DNA of 64,000 nt, from NCBI RefSeq assembly GCF_006363815.1, contig NZ_RRYT01000016.1, positions 24,795 through 88,794 on the forward strand, read 5' to 3'. The translations under genes were made by a program, and so were the position numbers. Below the pieces are notes generated by a model. It did not search any database, had not been told where the DNA came from, and was given only the letters and a program-made list of their open reading frames with translations. Each line of letters opens with the position of its first letter. The stretch's first letter is position 1. This DNA is from Thermomonospora catenispora. Lineage in GTDB: Bacteria; Actinomycetota; Actinomycetes; Streptosporangiales; Streptosporangiaceae. Of the stretch, positions 1 through 8,976 are shown piece by piece.

Positions 1-150
1 GTGCGCGGGCACGAGCGGCTGGCCGAGGTGATCCCCGGACGGATCAACAAGGTCCCCGGAATCCGCGAGACCGAGACCCACCTCGCCTTCAAGACCTACT
101 CCCAGCACGACCTGGAGGCCGCCTTCTCGCTGGGGCTGCCCGAGGAGTAG
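1..150 (+). CDS. Lrp/AsnC-type regulator, C-terminal end (partial)
   Basis: Only the last 49 codons lie in the window, and the frame is open to the left edge. The fragment reads like the end of the small ligand-binding (RAM/AsnC C-terminal) domain, with the pattern VPGIRETETHLAFKTYS that closes the alpha-beta barrel in stand-alone Lrp-like proteins of actinobacteria. No DNA-binding part can be seen, so it could be either a full regulator or a short ligand-binding-only protein of about 75-80 residues. It converges with trpD, and a strong hairpin sits between the two stops. An amino-acid sensor beside a tryptophan gene is plausible but not shown by the sequence. Confidence 0.7.
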   Translation: MRGHERLAEVIPGRINKVPGIRETETHLAFKTYSQHDLEAAFSLGLPEE

Positions 151-158
151 TCGGGGCG

Positions 159-182
159 GATCCCGGCGCGGGCGCCGGGATC
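159..182. terminator. Bidirectional terminator hairpin
   Basis: A perfect 11-bp inverted repeat (GATCCCGGCGC / GCGCCGGGATC) with a 2-base loop lies between the converging stops of the Lrp-type gene and trpD. There is no T-run, as is usual for high-GC actinobacteria. Confidence 0.7.
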
Positions 183-187
183 GCGCG

Positions 188-1249
188 TCAGCCTCGGAAC
201 GACTGCGACACCTGGACCCAGCGATCCAGCAGCGCGGCGGCCCGGCCGGAGTCGACCGCCTCGGCCGCCCGCGCGTAGGCCTCGCGCAGCGCCTCGGTGA
301 GCCCGGCGGCCGGCGGCGCGCCCTGGGCCGCCACCATCACCGCCGCGGCGTTCAGCAGCGTCATGTCCCGCACCGGGCCCGGCTCCCCGGCCAGCAGCCT
401 CCGCGCCACCTGCGCGTTGTAGGCGGCGTCCGCGCCGCGCAGCTGGTCGAGCGTGGACCGCGGCAGCCCCAGCTCGGCCGGGTCGAACCGGACCTCCTCG
501 GCGGTGCCCTCGCGCACCACCCACACCGACGAGGTCCCGGTGGTGGTCAGCTCGTCCAGTCCGTCGTCCCCGCGGAACACCAGCGCCGAGGCGCCCCGCT
601 CGGCGAACACCCCCGCGATCACCCCCGCCATCCGCGGATGGAACACCCCCACCGCGGCCGCCTGCGGCTGGGCGGGGTTGGTCAGCGGGCCGAGGAAGTT
701 GAACACCGTCGGGGTGCCCAGCTCGCCGCGCGCCTTGGCGGCGTGCTTGAGCGCCGGGTGGTACAGCGGGGCGAAGCAGAAGGTGATGCCGACCTCCTCG
801 GCGACCCGCGCGGTCGCCTCCGGAGGCAGGTCGATCGCCACCCCGAGGGCCTCCAGCACGTCCGCCGATCCGCTGGAGGAGGAGGCGGCGCGGTTGCCGT
901 GCTTGACGATCCGCACCCCCGCCGCCGCGGCGACGATCGAGGCCATCGTGGAGAAGTTGACGGTGTGCGCGCGGTCTCCGCCGGTGCCCACCAGGTCGGC
1001 GGTCCGCGCCCCGTCGGGGGCCTGGACCTGGATCCGGGTGGCGTTGGCGAGCATCCCCTGGGCCAGCCCGGTCACCTCGGCCACCGTCTCGCCCTTGGCC
1101 CGCAGCGCCACGGCGAACCCGGCGATCTGCACGTCGGTGGCCTCGCCCGACATGATCTCGTTCATCGCCCACGCCGTCTCCTCCGCCGACAGCGACTCGC
1201 CGTCGAGCAGGGCGTTCAACAGTGCGGGCCAGGTCCTGCGCGCGTCCAT
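188..1249 (-). CDS. trpD: Anthranilate phosphoribosyltransferase
   Basis: This enzyme transfers phosphoribose from PRPP to anthranilate, the second step of tryptophan synthesis. The protein has about 353 residues, the usual length. It shows the family's PRPP-binding loop [14 protein letters not shown], followed by [22 protein letters not shown], which carries the anthranilate and PRPP contacts. The helical N-terminal domain is of glycosyltransferase-3 type. I chose the ATG at 1249 because GGGGA lies a few bases upstream; an in-frame ATG at 1279 would add 10 residues. The gene stands alone on the minus strand beside ctaE-qcrCAB, the same place as Rv2192c in M. tuberculosis, so it is not part of a trp operon here. 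Confidence 0.95.
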   Translation of the reverse strand: MDARRTWPALLNALLDGESLSAEETAWAMNEIMSGEATDVQIAGFAVALRAKGETVAEVTGLAQGMLANATRIQVQAPDGARTADLVGTGGDRAHTVNFSTMASIVAAAAGVRIVKHGNRAASSSSGSADVLEALGVAIDLPPEATARVAEEVGITFCFAPLYHPALKHAAKARGELGTPTVFNFLGPLTNPAQPQAAAVGVFHPRMAGVIAGVFAERGASALVFRGDDGLDELTTTGTSSVWVVREGTAEEVRFDPAELGLPRSTLDQLRGADAAYNAQVARRLLAGEPGPVRDMTLLNAAAVMVAAQGAPPAAGLTEALREAYARAAEAVDSGRAAALLDRWVQVSQSFRG

Positions 1250-1322
1250 CGGTTCCCCACAGGAAATAGGTGTCGGCAATGCAGAGGACGGCGGGCGCCG
1301 TCCCGCGCCCGCCGGACTCGGA

Positions 1323-1766
1323 CTAGCGGACCGGCAGCCGGGCGGCCCGGCGGCGCCGCAGCTGATCCGCCACCGCCTCGGCCAGCGCCATGGGGTCCAG
1401 CGGCTGGCTCACCACGGCGTCGGCCCGGGACCAGGTCGCCAGCCACCCGTCGTCGCGCCGGGCGATGATCGCCACGAACGGCGGGCAGTCGTAGACCTCG
1501 TCCTTGGCCTGCCGGCAGACCCCGAGGCCGCCGGCCGGCTGCGCCTCCGCGTCCACCACGGCCACGTCGATGTCGCCGGCGTCCAACCGCGCCACCACGG
1601 CGGGGTGGGTGGCGACCTCCACGTACTCCACCGGGGGCAGGTCGGCCGCCGGCCGCCGGCCGATCGCCATCCGCACCTGCGCGCGGGTGTCGGCGTCGTC
1701 GCTGTAGACCAGGACCTTCATGGGGGCTTCGCCGTCGGCGGCGGGCCCGGACGTGGAGATGCTCAT
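1323..1766 (-). CDS. Stand-alone response-regulator receiver-like protein
   Basis: The 147-residue protein consists of a single receiver-like fold without an output domain. The core starts at [13 protein letters not shown] near residue 16, with the acidic pair DD, and the probable phospho-acceptor is in [11 protein letters not shown]. The later strand VAIIARRDD lacks the usual Thr/Ser, and the usual Lys is not evident (VSQPLDP). It may therefore be a degenerate receiver. Starting at the ATG at 1721 would remove the first 15 residues; I see no decisive ribosome site. It is divergent from ctaE, a position conserved in Streptomyces relatives. The partner kinase is unknown. Confidence 0.75.
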   Translation of the reverse strand: MSISTSGPAADGEAPMKVLVYSDDADTRAQVRMAIGRRPAADLPPVEYVEVATHPAVVARLDAGDIDVAVVDAEAQPAGGLGVCRQAKDEVYDCPPFVAIIARRDDGWLATWSRADAVVSQPLDPMALAEAVADQLRRRRAARLPVR

Positions 1767-1848
1767 GGCAGGCTAGGCTACCGGTTCCGAGCCGGTCGGA
1801 CCCCCTAGTGGGGGGTCATGCTCGGGACCTCCCCCGGGTGCCGCAATA

Positions 1849-2508
1849 ATGTCGCCCGTGGCAACAGCATCCGCGATTCAAACAACTCCGCACGCTCGGA
1901 CCAACCGTCCCAACCTGGTCAGCGTGGGGACGATCGTCTGGCTGTCGTCCGAGCTGATGTTCTTCGCGGCGTTGTTCGCGATGTTCTTCACCATCCGCTC
2001 GGTGACCATCGGCCAGGACGGCCAGGAGGCGTGGCCTGGGGTCGAGCTGGACCTTCCGTTGGCCTCTTTCAACACCATCATCCTGGTGTTGTCCTCGATA
2101 ACCTGCCAGTGGGGCGTGTTCAAGGCCGAGGCCGGCAAGGTCAGGCGTGACGGCAGCATCTTCAACGTCCGCAAGTGGGGCCTGCGCGAGTGGTACGTGC
2201 TCACCTTCCTGATGGGCGCGTACTTCGTGGGCGGCCAGCTCTTCGAGTACTACAACCTGGTCACCCACGACGGCCTGACGCTGTCGTCGTCGGCGTACGG
2301 CTCGGTCTTCTACATGACGACCGGCTTCCACGGCCTGCACGTGACCGGCGGGCTCATCGCCTTCCTGTTCGTCCTCGGCCGTACCTTCGCTGCCAAGCGC
2401 TGGACTCACGAGCAGGCGACCAGTGCGATCGTCGTGTCCTACTACTGGCACTTCGTCGACGTGGTCTGGATCGGCCTGTTCGGCGTGATCTACCTGCTCG
2501 ACCTCTAG
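1849..2508 (+). CDS. ctaE: Cytochrome c oxidase subunit III
   Basis: This is an integral-membrane subunit of the aa3 oxidase, which in actinobacteria forms a supercomplex with the bcc complex encoded just downstream. The 219 residues hold five predicted membrane helices, typical of the short bacterial subunit III. Family signatures are [18 protein letters not shown] in the first helix and [12 protein letters not shown] in the middle. A GTG at 1858 is an alternative start. The gene leads the ctaE-qcrC-qcrA-qcrB cluster, while the subunits I, II and IV genes are outside the window, as in M. tuberculosis. It is divergent from the receiver-like gene. Confidence 0.95.
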   Translation: MSPVATASAIQTTPHARTNRPNLVSVGTIVWLSSELMFFAALFAMFFTIRSVTIGQDGQEAWPGVELDLPLASFNTIILVLSSITCQWGVFKAEAGKVRRDGSIFNVRKWGLREWYVLTFLMGAYFVGGQLFEYYNLVTHDGLTLSSSAYGSVFYMTTGFHGLHVTGGLIAFLFVLGRTFAAKRWTHEQATSAIVVSYYWHFVDVVWIGLFGVIYLLDL

Positions 2509-2551
2509 CCTCTGCCCGACTTCCATCGACATGACCCGAACGGGGATATCC

Positions 2552-3463
2552 GTGAAAAGGTTCACCGCATGGCGACGGCGCCCCTGGGCGGGCTACGCCG
2601 TCGTGCTGGCGGCCCTGGCGGCGATCGGGGTGATCTACGCCGGACTCTCGCCGCGCACCGACCGCGCCGAGGCGGCTCACTCCGCGCAGGCCGCCGCCGA
2701 CCTGGCCAACGGCCGGCAGCTTTACAACAAGAACTGCGCCAGCTGCCACGGACCCAACGCCGAGGGCACCAAGGACGCCGAGGGCCGTCCGCTGGCGCCC
2801 AGTCTGATCGGTGTCGGCGCGGCCTCGGTCGACTTCCAGGTCTCCACGGGCCGCATGCCCGCGATGAACCCCGGTGCGCAGGTGCCCCGCAAGGAGCCGA
2901 TCCCGGAGTTCAACACCAACATCCCGACCGACTACCACGACCCGAAGCAGCGGGAGAAGGCCGAGAAGCAGAAGGCCCAGGCCGAGAAGAACCTGGCCGA
3001 CCTGCGCAACTACATCCAGTCGCTGGGCGGTGGACCCGAGGTCCCCAGCGCCGAGATGGTCGACCCCGACAGCGGCGACGTCGCGCTCGGCGGCAAGCTG
3101 TTCCGCACCAACTGCGCCCAGTGCCACAACTTCGTCGGCTCCGGCGGCGCGCTGACCGGCGGCAAGTACGCTCCGCCGCTCAGCAACTCCGACGTCACCC
3201 CGACGCAGATCTACGAGGCGATGCTGACCGGGCCGCAGGCCATGCCGGTGTTCAACGACACCACGCTGACGCCGGAGCAGAAGAAGGCGATCATCGCCTA
3301 CGTGGTGAAGACCCGTGAGGAGCCCAACCCCGGCGGCAACGGCCTGGGCCGCATCGGTCCGGTGGCCGAGGGCCTGACCGGCTGGCTGGTCGGCCTGTCG
3401 ATGATGGTCCTGGCGGCGATGTGGCTGACCGCCAAGAAGCCCAAGAAGCTGAAGAAGTCATGA
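2552..3463 (+). CDS. qcrC: Cytochrome bcc complex dihaem cytochrome c subunit
   Basis: This is the dihaem cytochrome cc subunit, which passes electrons from the bc complex directly to the aa3 oxidase. Two haem-binding motifs are visible: NCASCH (cysteines 62 and 65) and NCAQCH (cysteines 188 and 191). There is an N-terminal membrane helix (about 13-31) and a C-terminal helix followed by a lysine-rich end (AKKPKKLKKS). A charged, repeat-like segment (about 125-145) lies between the two c domains. I chose the GTG at 2552 because GGGGA precedes it; an ATG at 2531 would add 7 residues. The stop overlaps the qcrA start by four bases (ATGA), so the two are translationally coupled. Confidence 0.94.
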   Translation: MKRFTAWRRRPWAGYAVVLAALAAIGVIYAGLSPRTDRAEAAHSAQAAADLANGRQLYNKNCASCHGPNAEGTKDAEGRPLAPSLIGVGAASVDFQVSTGRMPAMNPGAQVPRKEPIPEFNTNIPTDYHDPKQREKAEKQKAQAEKNLADLRNYIQSLGGGPEVPSAEMVDPDSGDVALGGKLFRTNCAQCHNFVGSGGALTGGKYAPPLSNSDVTPTQIYEAMLTGPQAMPVFNDTTLTPEQKKAIIAYVVKTREEPNPGGNGLGRIGPVAEGLTGWLVGLSMMVLAAMWLTAKKPKKLKKS

Positions 3464-4575
3464 GCGACAACACCGGCTCGAACGAGCCCATGGAGTCCGG
3501 CGACGCCGTCCGCAAGGAGCAGTCGCCCAAGCGCAAGGTCGGCACCCCGGCCCAGGGCGGTCGGCTGCTGGCCACCGACGAGTCCGAGCCCGCCCCGCAG
3601 GGCGCCGGCGCCAAGCTCGACGAGGCCGCCGCCAAGCGGGCCGAACGCGTGGTCGCGGCGCTCTTCCTGCTGGCCGCGCTGGCCAGCGTCGGGTTCATCG
3701 CCGCGTACGTGTGGAGCGGGACCCAGGGCCCCGACGGCATGCACGGCATTGACGACGCGCGAGCCTCCAACTACGCGCTCGGCGCCTGCATGACCGTGGC
3801 GATGCTGGCCATGGCCGTCGGCGTGACCATCTGGGTGCGCCGGCTCATGACCAGCAAGCAGATCGTCCAGCAGCGCGGAGAGCTGCCGTCCGGCGAGGCC
3901 ACCCGGGCCGAGTTCGAGGCCGCCTTCATGGAGGGGGCCGAGGACAGCGGGATCACCAAGCGGCCGCTGCTGCGGCGCACCCTGCTGCTGGCCGCCGCCC
4001 CGTTGGGGCTGGCCCCGCTGGTGCTGCTGCGCGACCTCGGCCCGCTGCCGGAGAAGCGGCTGCGCCACACCTTCTGGGGCGAGGCCGTCAAGCAGGCCAA
4101 GGCCCAGGGCAAGCAGGGCGTCCGCCTGGTGGTGGACGGCACCAACCGGCCGCTGCGGGTCAGCGACTTCGCCACCCCCGGCTCCATGATCACGGTGGTG
4201 CCGGAGGGGATCGACAAGTCGCCCCACGCGATGAACGAGATCGCCAAGGCGGTCACCATCCTGATCAACGTCCCCGCCGAGAAGTTCAAGCCGGTCAAGG
4301 GGCGGGAGAACTGGCACGTGAACGGGATCGTCGCCTACTCCAAGATCTGCACGCACGTGGGCTGCCCGGCGGCCCTGTACGAGCAGACCACGCACCACAT
4401 CCTGTGCCCGTGCCACCAGTCCACGTTCGATGCCACCGATGGCGCCAAGGTCATCTTCGGTCCGGCGGCCAGGCCCCTTCCGCAGCTTCCGCTGTCGGTC
4501 GACAATGAGGGTTACCTGATCGCCACCGGCGACTTCCCCGAGCCAGTCGGTCCGAGCTTCTGGGAGCGCGGATGA
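3460..4575 (+). CDS. qcrA: Cytochrome bcc complex Rieske iron-sulfur subunit
   Basis: This Rieske protein carries the [2Fe-2S] centre that takes electrons from menaquinol at the bc complex. The ligand boxes are CTHVGC (297-302) and CPCHQS (316-321), followed by the FGPAARPLPQLPL segment typical of the family. About 65 polar residues precede two membrane helices and a third near residue 175-190, as in the three-helix actinobacterial Rieske proteins. The length, about 371 residues, fits this group. The ATG overlaps the qcrC stop and the stop overlaps the qcrB start, each by ATGA. Confidence 0.95.
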   Translation: MSDNTGSNEPMESGDAVRKEQSPKRKVGTPAQGGRLLATDESEPAPQGAGAKLDEAAAKRAERVVAALFLLAALASVGFIAAYVWSGTQGPDGMHGIDDARASNYALGACMTVAMLAMAVGVTIWVRRLMTSKQIVQQRGELPSGEATRAEFEAAFMEGAEDSGITKRPLLRRTLLLAAAPLGLAPLVLLRDLGPLPEKRLRHTFWGEAVKQAKAQGKQGVRLVVDGTNRPLRVSDFATPGSMITVVPEGIDKSPHAMNEIAKAVTILINVPAEKFKPVKGRENWHVNGIVAYSKICTHVGCPAALYEQTTHHILCPCHQSTFDATDGAKVIFGPAARPLPQLPLSVDNEGYLIATGDFPEPVGPSFWERG

Positions 4576-6209
4576 GCACGCAGAGCACGCCCCCCAAGGC
4601 GGTCTCCGGGCCGCTGAACTTCCTGGACGACCGGCTCGGATCCACCACCTTCTTCCGCCGGAACATGAAGAAGGTGTTTCCGGATCACTGGTCGTTCATG
4701 CTGGGCGAGATCGCCCTCTACTCGTTCGTCATCCTGCTGCTCACCGGAACCTTCCTGACCCTGTGGTTCCAGCCGAGCATGCACGAGGTGGTGTACGAGG
4801 GGTCCTACACCAAGCTGCGCGGCGTGGTGATGTCGGAGGCCTACGCCTCCACCCTGCACATCAGCTTCGACGTGCGGGGCGGTCTGCTGATGCGGCAGAT
4901 CCACCACTGGGCCGCGATCCTGTTCATGTGCGCGATCGCCGCGCACATGCTGCGGGTGTTCTTCACCGGCGCCTACCGCAAGCCGCGTGAGCTGAACTGG
5001 CTGATCGGCATCGGCCTGTTCACGCTCGGCATGGTGGAGGGCCTGTTCGGCTACTCGCTGCCGGACGACCTGCTGTCGGGCACCGGTCTGCGGATCACCC
5101 AGGGCGTCGCCGAGGCGATCCCGGTGGTCGGCACCTACATCTACATGTTCCTGTTCGGCGGCGAGTTCCCGCACGGCACCCACGGCGAGATCATCCCGCG
5201 TCTGTTCACCCTGCACGTGCTGCTGATCCCCGGCGTCATCCTGGCGCTGATCACCGCCCACATGATGATCATGTGGCATCAGAAGCACACGCAGATGCCT
5301 GGCCCCGGCCGCACCAACGACAACGTGGTGGGCTACCCGTTCTACCCGGTGTTCATGGCCAAGACCGGCGCGTACTTCCTGTTCACCTTCGGGGTGATCG
5401 CGCTGCTGGCCACGTTCGCCCAGATCAACCCGATCTGGATGTACGGGCCGTACGACCCGGGCGCCATCTCGGCCGGCTCCCAGCCGGACTGGTACATGGG
5501 CGTGCTGGAAGGCTCGCTGCGCATCATGCCGAACTGGGAGACCACCGCGTTCGGCCACACCATCAGCTGGAACGTGCTGATCCCGGCACTGGTGCCGCTG
5601 GGCCTCGTCTTCGGCGGCGCGGCGCTGTGGCCGTTCCTCGAGCAGTGGATCACCGGTGACAAGCGCCACCACCACCTGGTGGAGCGTCCGCGCAACGCCC
5701 CGGTCCGCACCGGCGTGGGCATGGCCGCCATCACCTTCTACGGCCTGCTGTGGCTGGCCGGCGCCAACGACGTGATCGCCGAGCGGTTCCACGTCTCGCT
5801 GTTCGCCACCACGTGGTTCTTCCGGTTCGCGATCTTCATCGGCCCGGTGCTGGCGTTCGTCGTCACCAAGCGGATCTGCCTGGGCCTGCAGCGCAAGGAC
5901 GCCGCCGTCATGCACCACGGCGTCGAGGCGGGCATCATCATGATGTCGCCCGAGGGGGGCTTCAGCGAGAAGCACGAGCCTCCGACCGAGGAGGAGCGGG
6001 CGGTCATCCTCAGCAAGGAGAACAAGTCCCCCGCGCTGCGGACCGCCGACGACAACGGCATCCCCGCGCCCGGCGCCAAGGGGCCGCTGGGCCACCTGCG
6101 GGGGCGGCTGCACCGCTACTGGACCTTCGACGACATCCCCGTGGAGGAGCACGACCACGAGGAGCACGCCGAGGTCGACGAGGGCGCCCGCAAGGAACTG
6201 ACCCACTGA
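4572..6209 (+). CDS. qcrB: Cytochrome bcc complex cytochrome b subunit
   Basis: This is the diheme membrane subunit that oxidises menaquinol. The 545-residue protein has the b-type core with haem-ligand histidines in the second and fourth helices (for example HHWAAILFMCAIAAHMLR and LHVLLIPGVILALITAHMMIMWHQKHTQ). The quinol-site segment PDWYMGVLEGSLRIMP replaces the PEWY of most organisms, as is usual in actinobacteria. A long charged C-terminal tail (from about residue 450) is also typical. It is the homologue of Rv2196, the target of the Q203 class of inhibitors in mycobacteria. It is the last gene of the operon and is followed at once by a strong hairpin. Confidence 0.96.
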   Translation: MSTQSTPPKAVSGPLNFLDDRLGSTTFFRRNMKKVFPDHWSFMLGEIALYSFVILLLTGTFLTLWFQPSMHEVVYEGSYTKLRGVVMSEAYASTLHISFDVRGGLLMRQIHHWAAILFMCAIAAHMLRVFFTGAYRKPRELNWLIGIGLFTLGMVEGLFGYSLPDDLLSGTGLRITQGVAEAIPVVGTYIYMFLFGGEFPHGTHGEIIPRLFTLHVLLIPGVILALITAHMMIMWHQKHTQMPGPGRTNDNVVGYPFYPVFMAKTGAYFLFTFGVIALLATFAQINPIWMYGPYDPGAISAGSQPDWYMGVLEGSLRIMPNWETTAFGHTISWNVLIPALVPLGLVFGGAALWPFLEQWITGDKRHHHLVERPRNAPVRTGVGMAAITFYGLLWLAGANDVIAERFHVSLFATTWFFRFAIFIGPVLAFVVTKRICLGLQRKDAAVMHHGVEAGIIMMSPEGGFSEKHEPPTEEERAVILSKENKSPALRTADDNGIPAPGAKGPLGHLRGRLHRYWTFDDIPVEEHDHEEHAEVDEGARKELTH

Positions 6210-6227
6210 GCCGCCTCGAGAGCGCGA

Positions 6228-6261
6228 ACGAGCCCGTCACCGCTTGCGGTGGCGGGCTCGT
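6228..6261. terminator. Terminator hairpin after qcrB
   Basis: A 16-bp stem (ACGAGCCCGTCACCGC paired with GCGGTGGCGGGCTCGT, one G-U pair) with a TT loop begins 18 bases after the qcrB stop. It ends 18 bases before the next start codon, so it also lies in the 5' region of the glycosyltransferase gene. Confidence 0.75.
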
Positions 6262-6279
6262 CCGTACGCTGGAGCCGAC

Positions 6280-7413
6280 ATGACCAAGACGCTCGTGGTG
6301 ACGAACGACTTCCCGCCCCGGCCGGGCGGCATCCAGGCGTTCGTGCACAATCTGGCGGTGCGCCGCCCGCCCGGATCGGTGGTGGTGTACGCGCCCGCCT
6401 GGACGGGGGACGCCGCCTTCGACGCGGCGCAGCCGTTCCCGGTGGTGCGTCATCCCACGTCGCTGATGCTGCCGGAGCCGTCGGTGCTGCGGCGGGCCAG
6501 GGAGATCGTCCGCTCGGAGGGCTGCGACTCGGTGGTGTTCGGAGCGGCGGCGCCGCTGGGGCTGCTGGCTCCGGCGCTGCGCCGGTGCGGGGTGCGGCGG
6601 CTGGTGGGCATCACCCACGGGCACGAGGCGGGCTGGGCGGCGCTGCCGGTGGCGCGACGGGCGTTGCGCCGGATCGGGGACGAGGTGGACGTGCTCACCT
6701 ACCTGGGGGAGTACACCCGGTCCCGGATGGCGGCGGCGCTCTCCCCCCGGGCGGCGGCCCGGATGGCGCGGCTGGCTCCGGGGGTGGACGAGAAGGCGTT
6801 CTTCCGGGGGAGCGGGGGCGAGGAGATCCGGCGGCGGTACGGGCTGGGGGACCGGCCGGTGGCGGTGTGCGTGTCGCGGCTGGTGCCCCGCAAGGGCCAG
6901 GACGCGCTGATCCATGCCTGGCCCGCGGTGCTGCGCCGGGTGCCGGACGCGGCCCTGCTGCTGGTCGGCGGCGGGCCGTACCGCGCCGCGCTGGAGCGGC
7001 TGGCCGCCGCCCGGGGGGTGGCGGACTCGGTGTTCTTCACCGGCAGCGTGCCGTGGGAGGAGCTGCCCGCCCACTACGACGCCGGCGACGTGTTCGCGAT
7101 GCCGTGCCGGACCCGGCGGCGGGGCCTGGACGTGGAGGGTCTGGGCATCGTGTACCTGGAGGCGTCGGCGACCGGCCTGCCGGTGGTGGCCGGGAACTCG
7201 GGGGGCGCTCCGGACGCGGTCCTCGACGGCGAGACCGGCCTGGTGGTCGACGGCCGGTCGGTCCGTGCGGTGGCCGAGGCCGTGGCGGGGCTGCTGGCCG
7301 ATCCCGGGCGGGCGCGGGAGATGGGCGAGCGGGGCCGGGCCTGGGTGGAGCGGGACTGGCGATGGGACGTCCAGGCCGCGCGCCTGGACGCTCTCCTGAA
7401 CGGGACTTCCTGA
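6280..7413 (+). CDS. pimB: GT4 glycosyltransferase, PimB'-like mannosyltransferase
   Basis: The 377-residue protein is a GT-B fold, family 4 glycosyltransferase. It starts with VVTNDFPPRPGGIQ, the acceptor-side Gly-rich loop of PimB' and related mannosyltransferases. The donor-side signature is VSRLVPRKGQDALIHAWP, and the nucleotide-sugar E-x7-E type motif is in EGLGIVYLEASATGLPVVAGNSGGAPDAV. In mycobacteria PimB' (Rv2188c), found in the same neighbourhood, adds the second mannose to phosphatidylinositol at the cytoplasmic membrane face. The start at 6280 is preceded by GGAGCC. Function is inferred from motifs and synteny; other GDP-mannose-dependent GT4 enzymes look similar. Confidence 0.8.
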   Translation: MTKTLVVTNDFPPRPGGIQAFVHNLAVRRPPGSVVVYAPAWTGDAAFDAAQPFPVVRHPTSLMLPEPSVLRRAREIVRSEGCDSVVFGAAAPLGLLAPALRRCGVRRLVGITHGHEAGWAALPVARRALRRIGDEVDVLTYLGEYTRSRMAAALSPRAAARMARLAPGVDEKAFFRGSGGEEIRRRYGLGDRPVAVCVSRLVPRKGQDALIHAWPAVLRRVPDAALLLVGGGPYRAALERLAAARGVADSVFFTGSVPWEELPAHYDAGDVFAMPCRTRRRGLDVEGLGIVYLEASATGLPVVAGNSGGAPDAVLDGETGLVVDGRSVRAVAEAVAGLLADPGRAREMGERGRAWVERDWRWDVQAARLDALLNGTS

Positions 7414-7496
7414 GCGGGGCTTGGCCCTCGCGCCCGGCGGCGTCGCCCGCCGCGGACGCCGGATCGCCCTGAGGCGGCTTCAGTGCGTTCGCGGGC

Positions 7497-7928
7497 TCAA
7501 GCGCGTTCGGACTCGTGCCGCTCCGGAGCCGACGGCGTCGATTCCACCGCGCAGTCGGGGTCGTGCAGCTCGAACCACACCAGCCGGCCGGAGCCGGTGC
7601 GGCAGCTGCCCCATTCCTTGGCGAGCAGATCCACGATCAGCAGCCCGCGGCCGCTCTCCTCCGCGGAGCCGCGGCGGGGGGCCGGAACCGGATCCGCGCC
7701 CAGGTCGCGGACCTCGCCGCGGACGATCTGCCCGGCGTGACGCAGGGCGATCTCGACGGTGGGCGAGCCGATGTGCACGATGGCGTTGGCGGCGACCTCG
7801 TCGAGCAGCAGCACCGCGTCGTCGTGGACGGAGCAGCCGCGCAGCGCGGCGGACGCGAAGGCGCGCACCTTGGCCAGCTCGGCCGGGTCGCCCTTGAAGG
7901 TCCTCCGGTGAACCCCGTCGCGTGCCAC
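7497..7928 (-). CDS. RsbW-type ATP-binding regulator (anti-sigma-like)
   Basis: The 143-residue protein has the short HATPase fold of SpoIIAB/RsbW-like serine kinases. The N box is LLLDEVAANAIVHIG and the G box is SGRGLLIVDLLAKEWG, followed by the final strand GRLVWFEL. Such proteins in actinobacteria often act as anti-sigma factors or partners of PP2C phosphatases. I chose the GTG at 7928 because GGAAGGA lies six bases upstream and the N-terminus then lines up with the paralogue at 9916-10323 (both read VHRRTF(K/R)G(D/E)P). An ATG at 7979 would add 17 residues. No sigma factor or antagonist gene is adjacent, so its partner is unknown. Confidence 0.8.
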   Translation of the reverse strand: MARDGVHRRTFKGDPAELAKVRAFASAALRGCSVHDDAVLLLDEVAANAIVHIGSPTVEIALRHAGQIVRGEVRDLGADPVPAPRRGSAEESGRGLLIVDLLAKEWGSCRTGSGRLVWFELHDPDCAVESTPSAPERHESERA

Positions 7929-8267
7929 GCCCCGTCCTTCCCATGCCGTCCGTCCCCGCTCGGGTCCGGCATGCTTCATCGCCCCGGGTCGGCGCTCCCT
8001 CCCCGCCGCCGTGGCGCAACCGAACGTAACACTACGCTCTCGAAGCGTTGTCGGCGCTGCTTTCGATGCCCGGCGGGCGGTACGCCGCACCGGCCGCACC
8101 ACCGGCGGCACGGGCGCCGACGGGAGAATCCCCCATCCGTTTCCGGTTACATGTCCATTATCTCCGTCGCGCGCAGGGCGTGTCATCGCTCCGCGGGCCG
8201 ATTTCCGGCGGTCCGTCCGTTGCTAGCGTGACACCGCCTCCCGCACGGAACGATCGGACGGAGACGC
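7929..8267. other. Divergent intergenic region
   Basis: These 339 bases separate the minus-strand regulator from the plus-strand DUF6624 gene. They must hold both promoters. I see no clear hexamers, hairpin or further gene; open frames here have no codon pattern or family match. Confidence 0.5.
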
Positions 8268-8798
8268 ATGAACGAGGAACTGGCGCAGGAGCTCATCGCC
8301 ATGGGCCGGGCCGACGGCGCCGCGGCGCACAAGGCGCTCAGCGACGACTTCGCCGAGCGGCTTCAGTGGCGGCGGCTGACCGCCGAGCACGGCGACCGGC
8401 TGATGCAGATCATGGACGAGCACGGCTGGCCGACGGCCGACGAGGTGGGCACGGAGGCCGCGCGCGCCGCCTGGCTGATCGCGCAGCACGCCGACCGGCA
8501 GCTGGAGGTGCAGCGGCGGGCCCTGCGGCTGCTGGAGCGGGCGGTGGCCGAGGGCCGGGCCGGCGCCCGTGAGCTGGCGTTCCTGCGCGACCGGGTGCGG
8601 GTGAACGAGGGACGTCCGCAGATCTACGGCACCCAGATCGCCGGGGTGCGCGACGGCGTTCCCGTGCCCTGGCCGTGCGTCGATCCCGAGCGGATGGACG
8701 CCCGGCGCGCCGAGGCGGGCATCCTCCCGTTCGCCGAGCACGTCGCCCGGTACGCCCCGGACCGGGGCGCGGATCGGGATCCGGCTCCGGGATCGTGA
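8268..8798 (+). CDS. DUF6624-type protein
   Basis: The 176-residue protein is mostly helical and charged, with no signal peptide or membrane segment. It contains the segment GRPQIYGTQIAGVRDGVPVPWPCVDPERMDARRAEAG that I associate with DUF6624 proteins, preceded by a helix with conserved histidines (WLIAQHADRQLEVQ). The function of the family is not known to me. It sits in an accessory island between two ATPase-fold regulators and next to a NADAR protein. The ATG follows a GGACGGAGACGC ribosome site. The family name is from memory of the motif, so moderately sure. Confidence 0.7.
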   Translation: MNEELAQELIAMGRADGAAAHKALSDDFAERLQWRRLTAEHGDRLMQIMDEHGWPTADEVGTEAARAAWLIAQHADRQLEVQRRALRLLERAVAEGRAGARELAFLRDRVRVNEGRPQIYGTQIAGVRDGVPVPWPCVDPERMDARRAEAGILPFAEHVARYAPDRGADRDPAPGS

Positions 8799-8976
8799 CG
8801 GCGGCCTCCGGGGCCGCCGTGCCGGGGGCCCGCGCCTCGGCGGTCGCGAAGGCGCGCGTGCGGCTCGGCGGCGTCGCGCCCGCCCGTGCGCGCCGGCGGG
8901 CGCTCATCGGCGCGGCCGTCGGTCGCGGCCGGATCCCGTTTGCGCGGCGGCCGGCCCGGGCGGGAGAGTGACCGGC

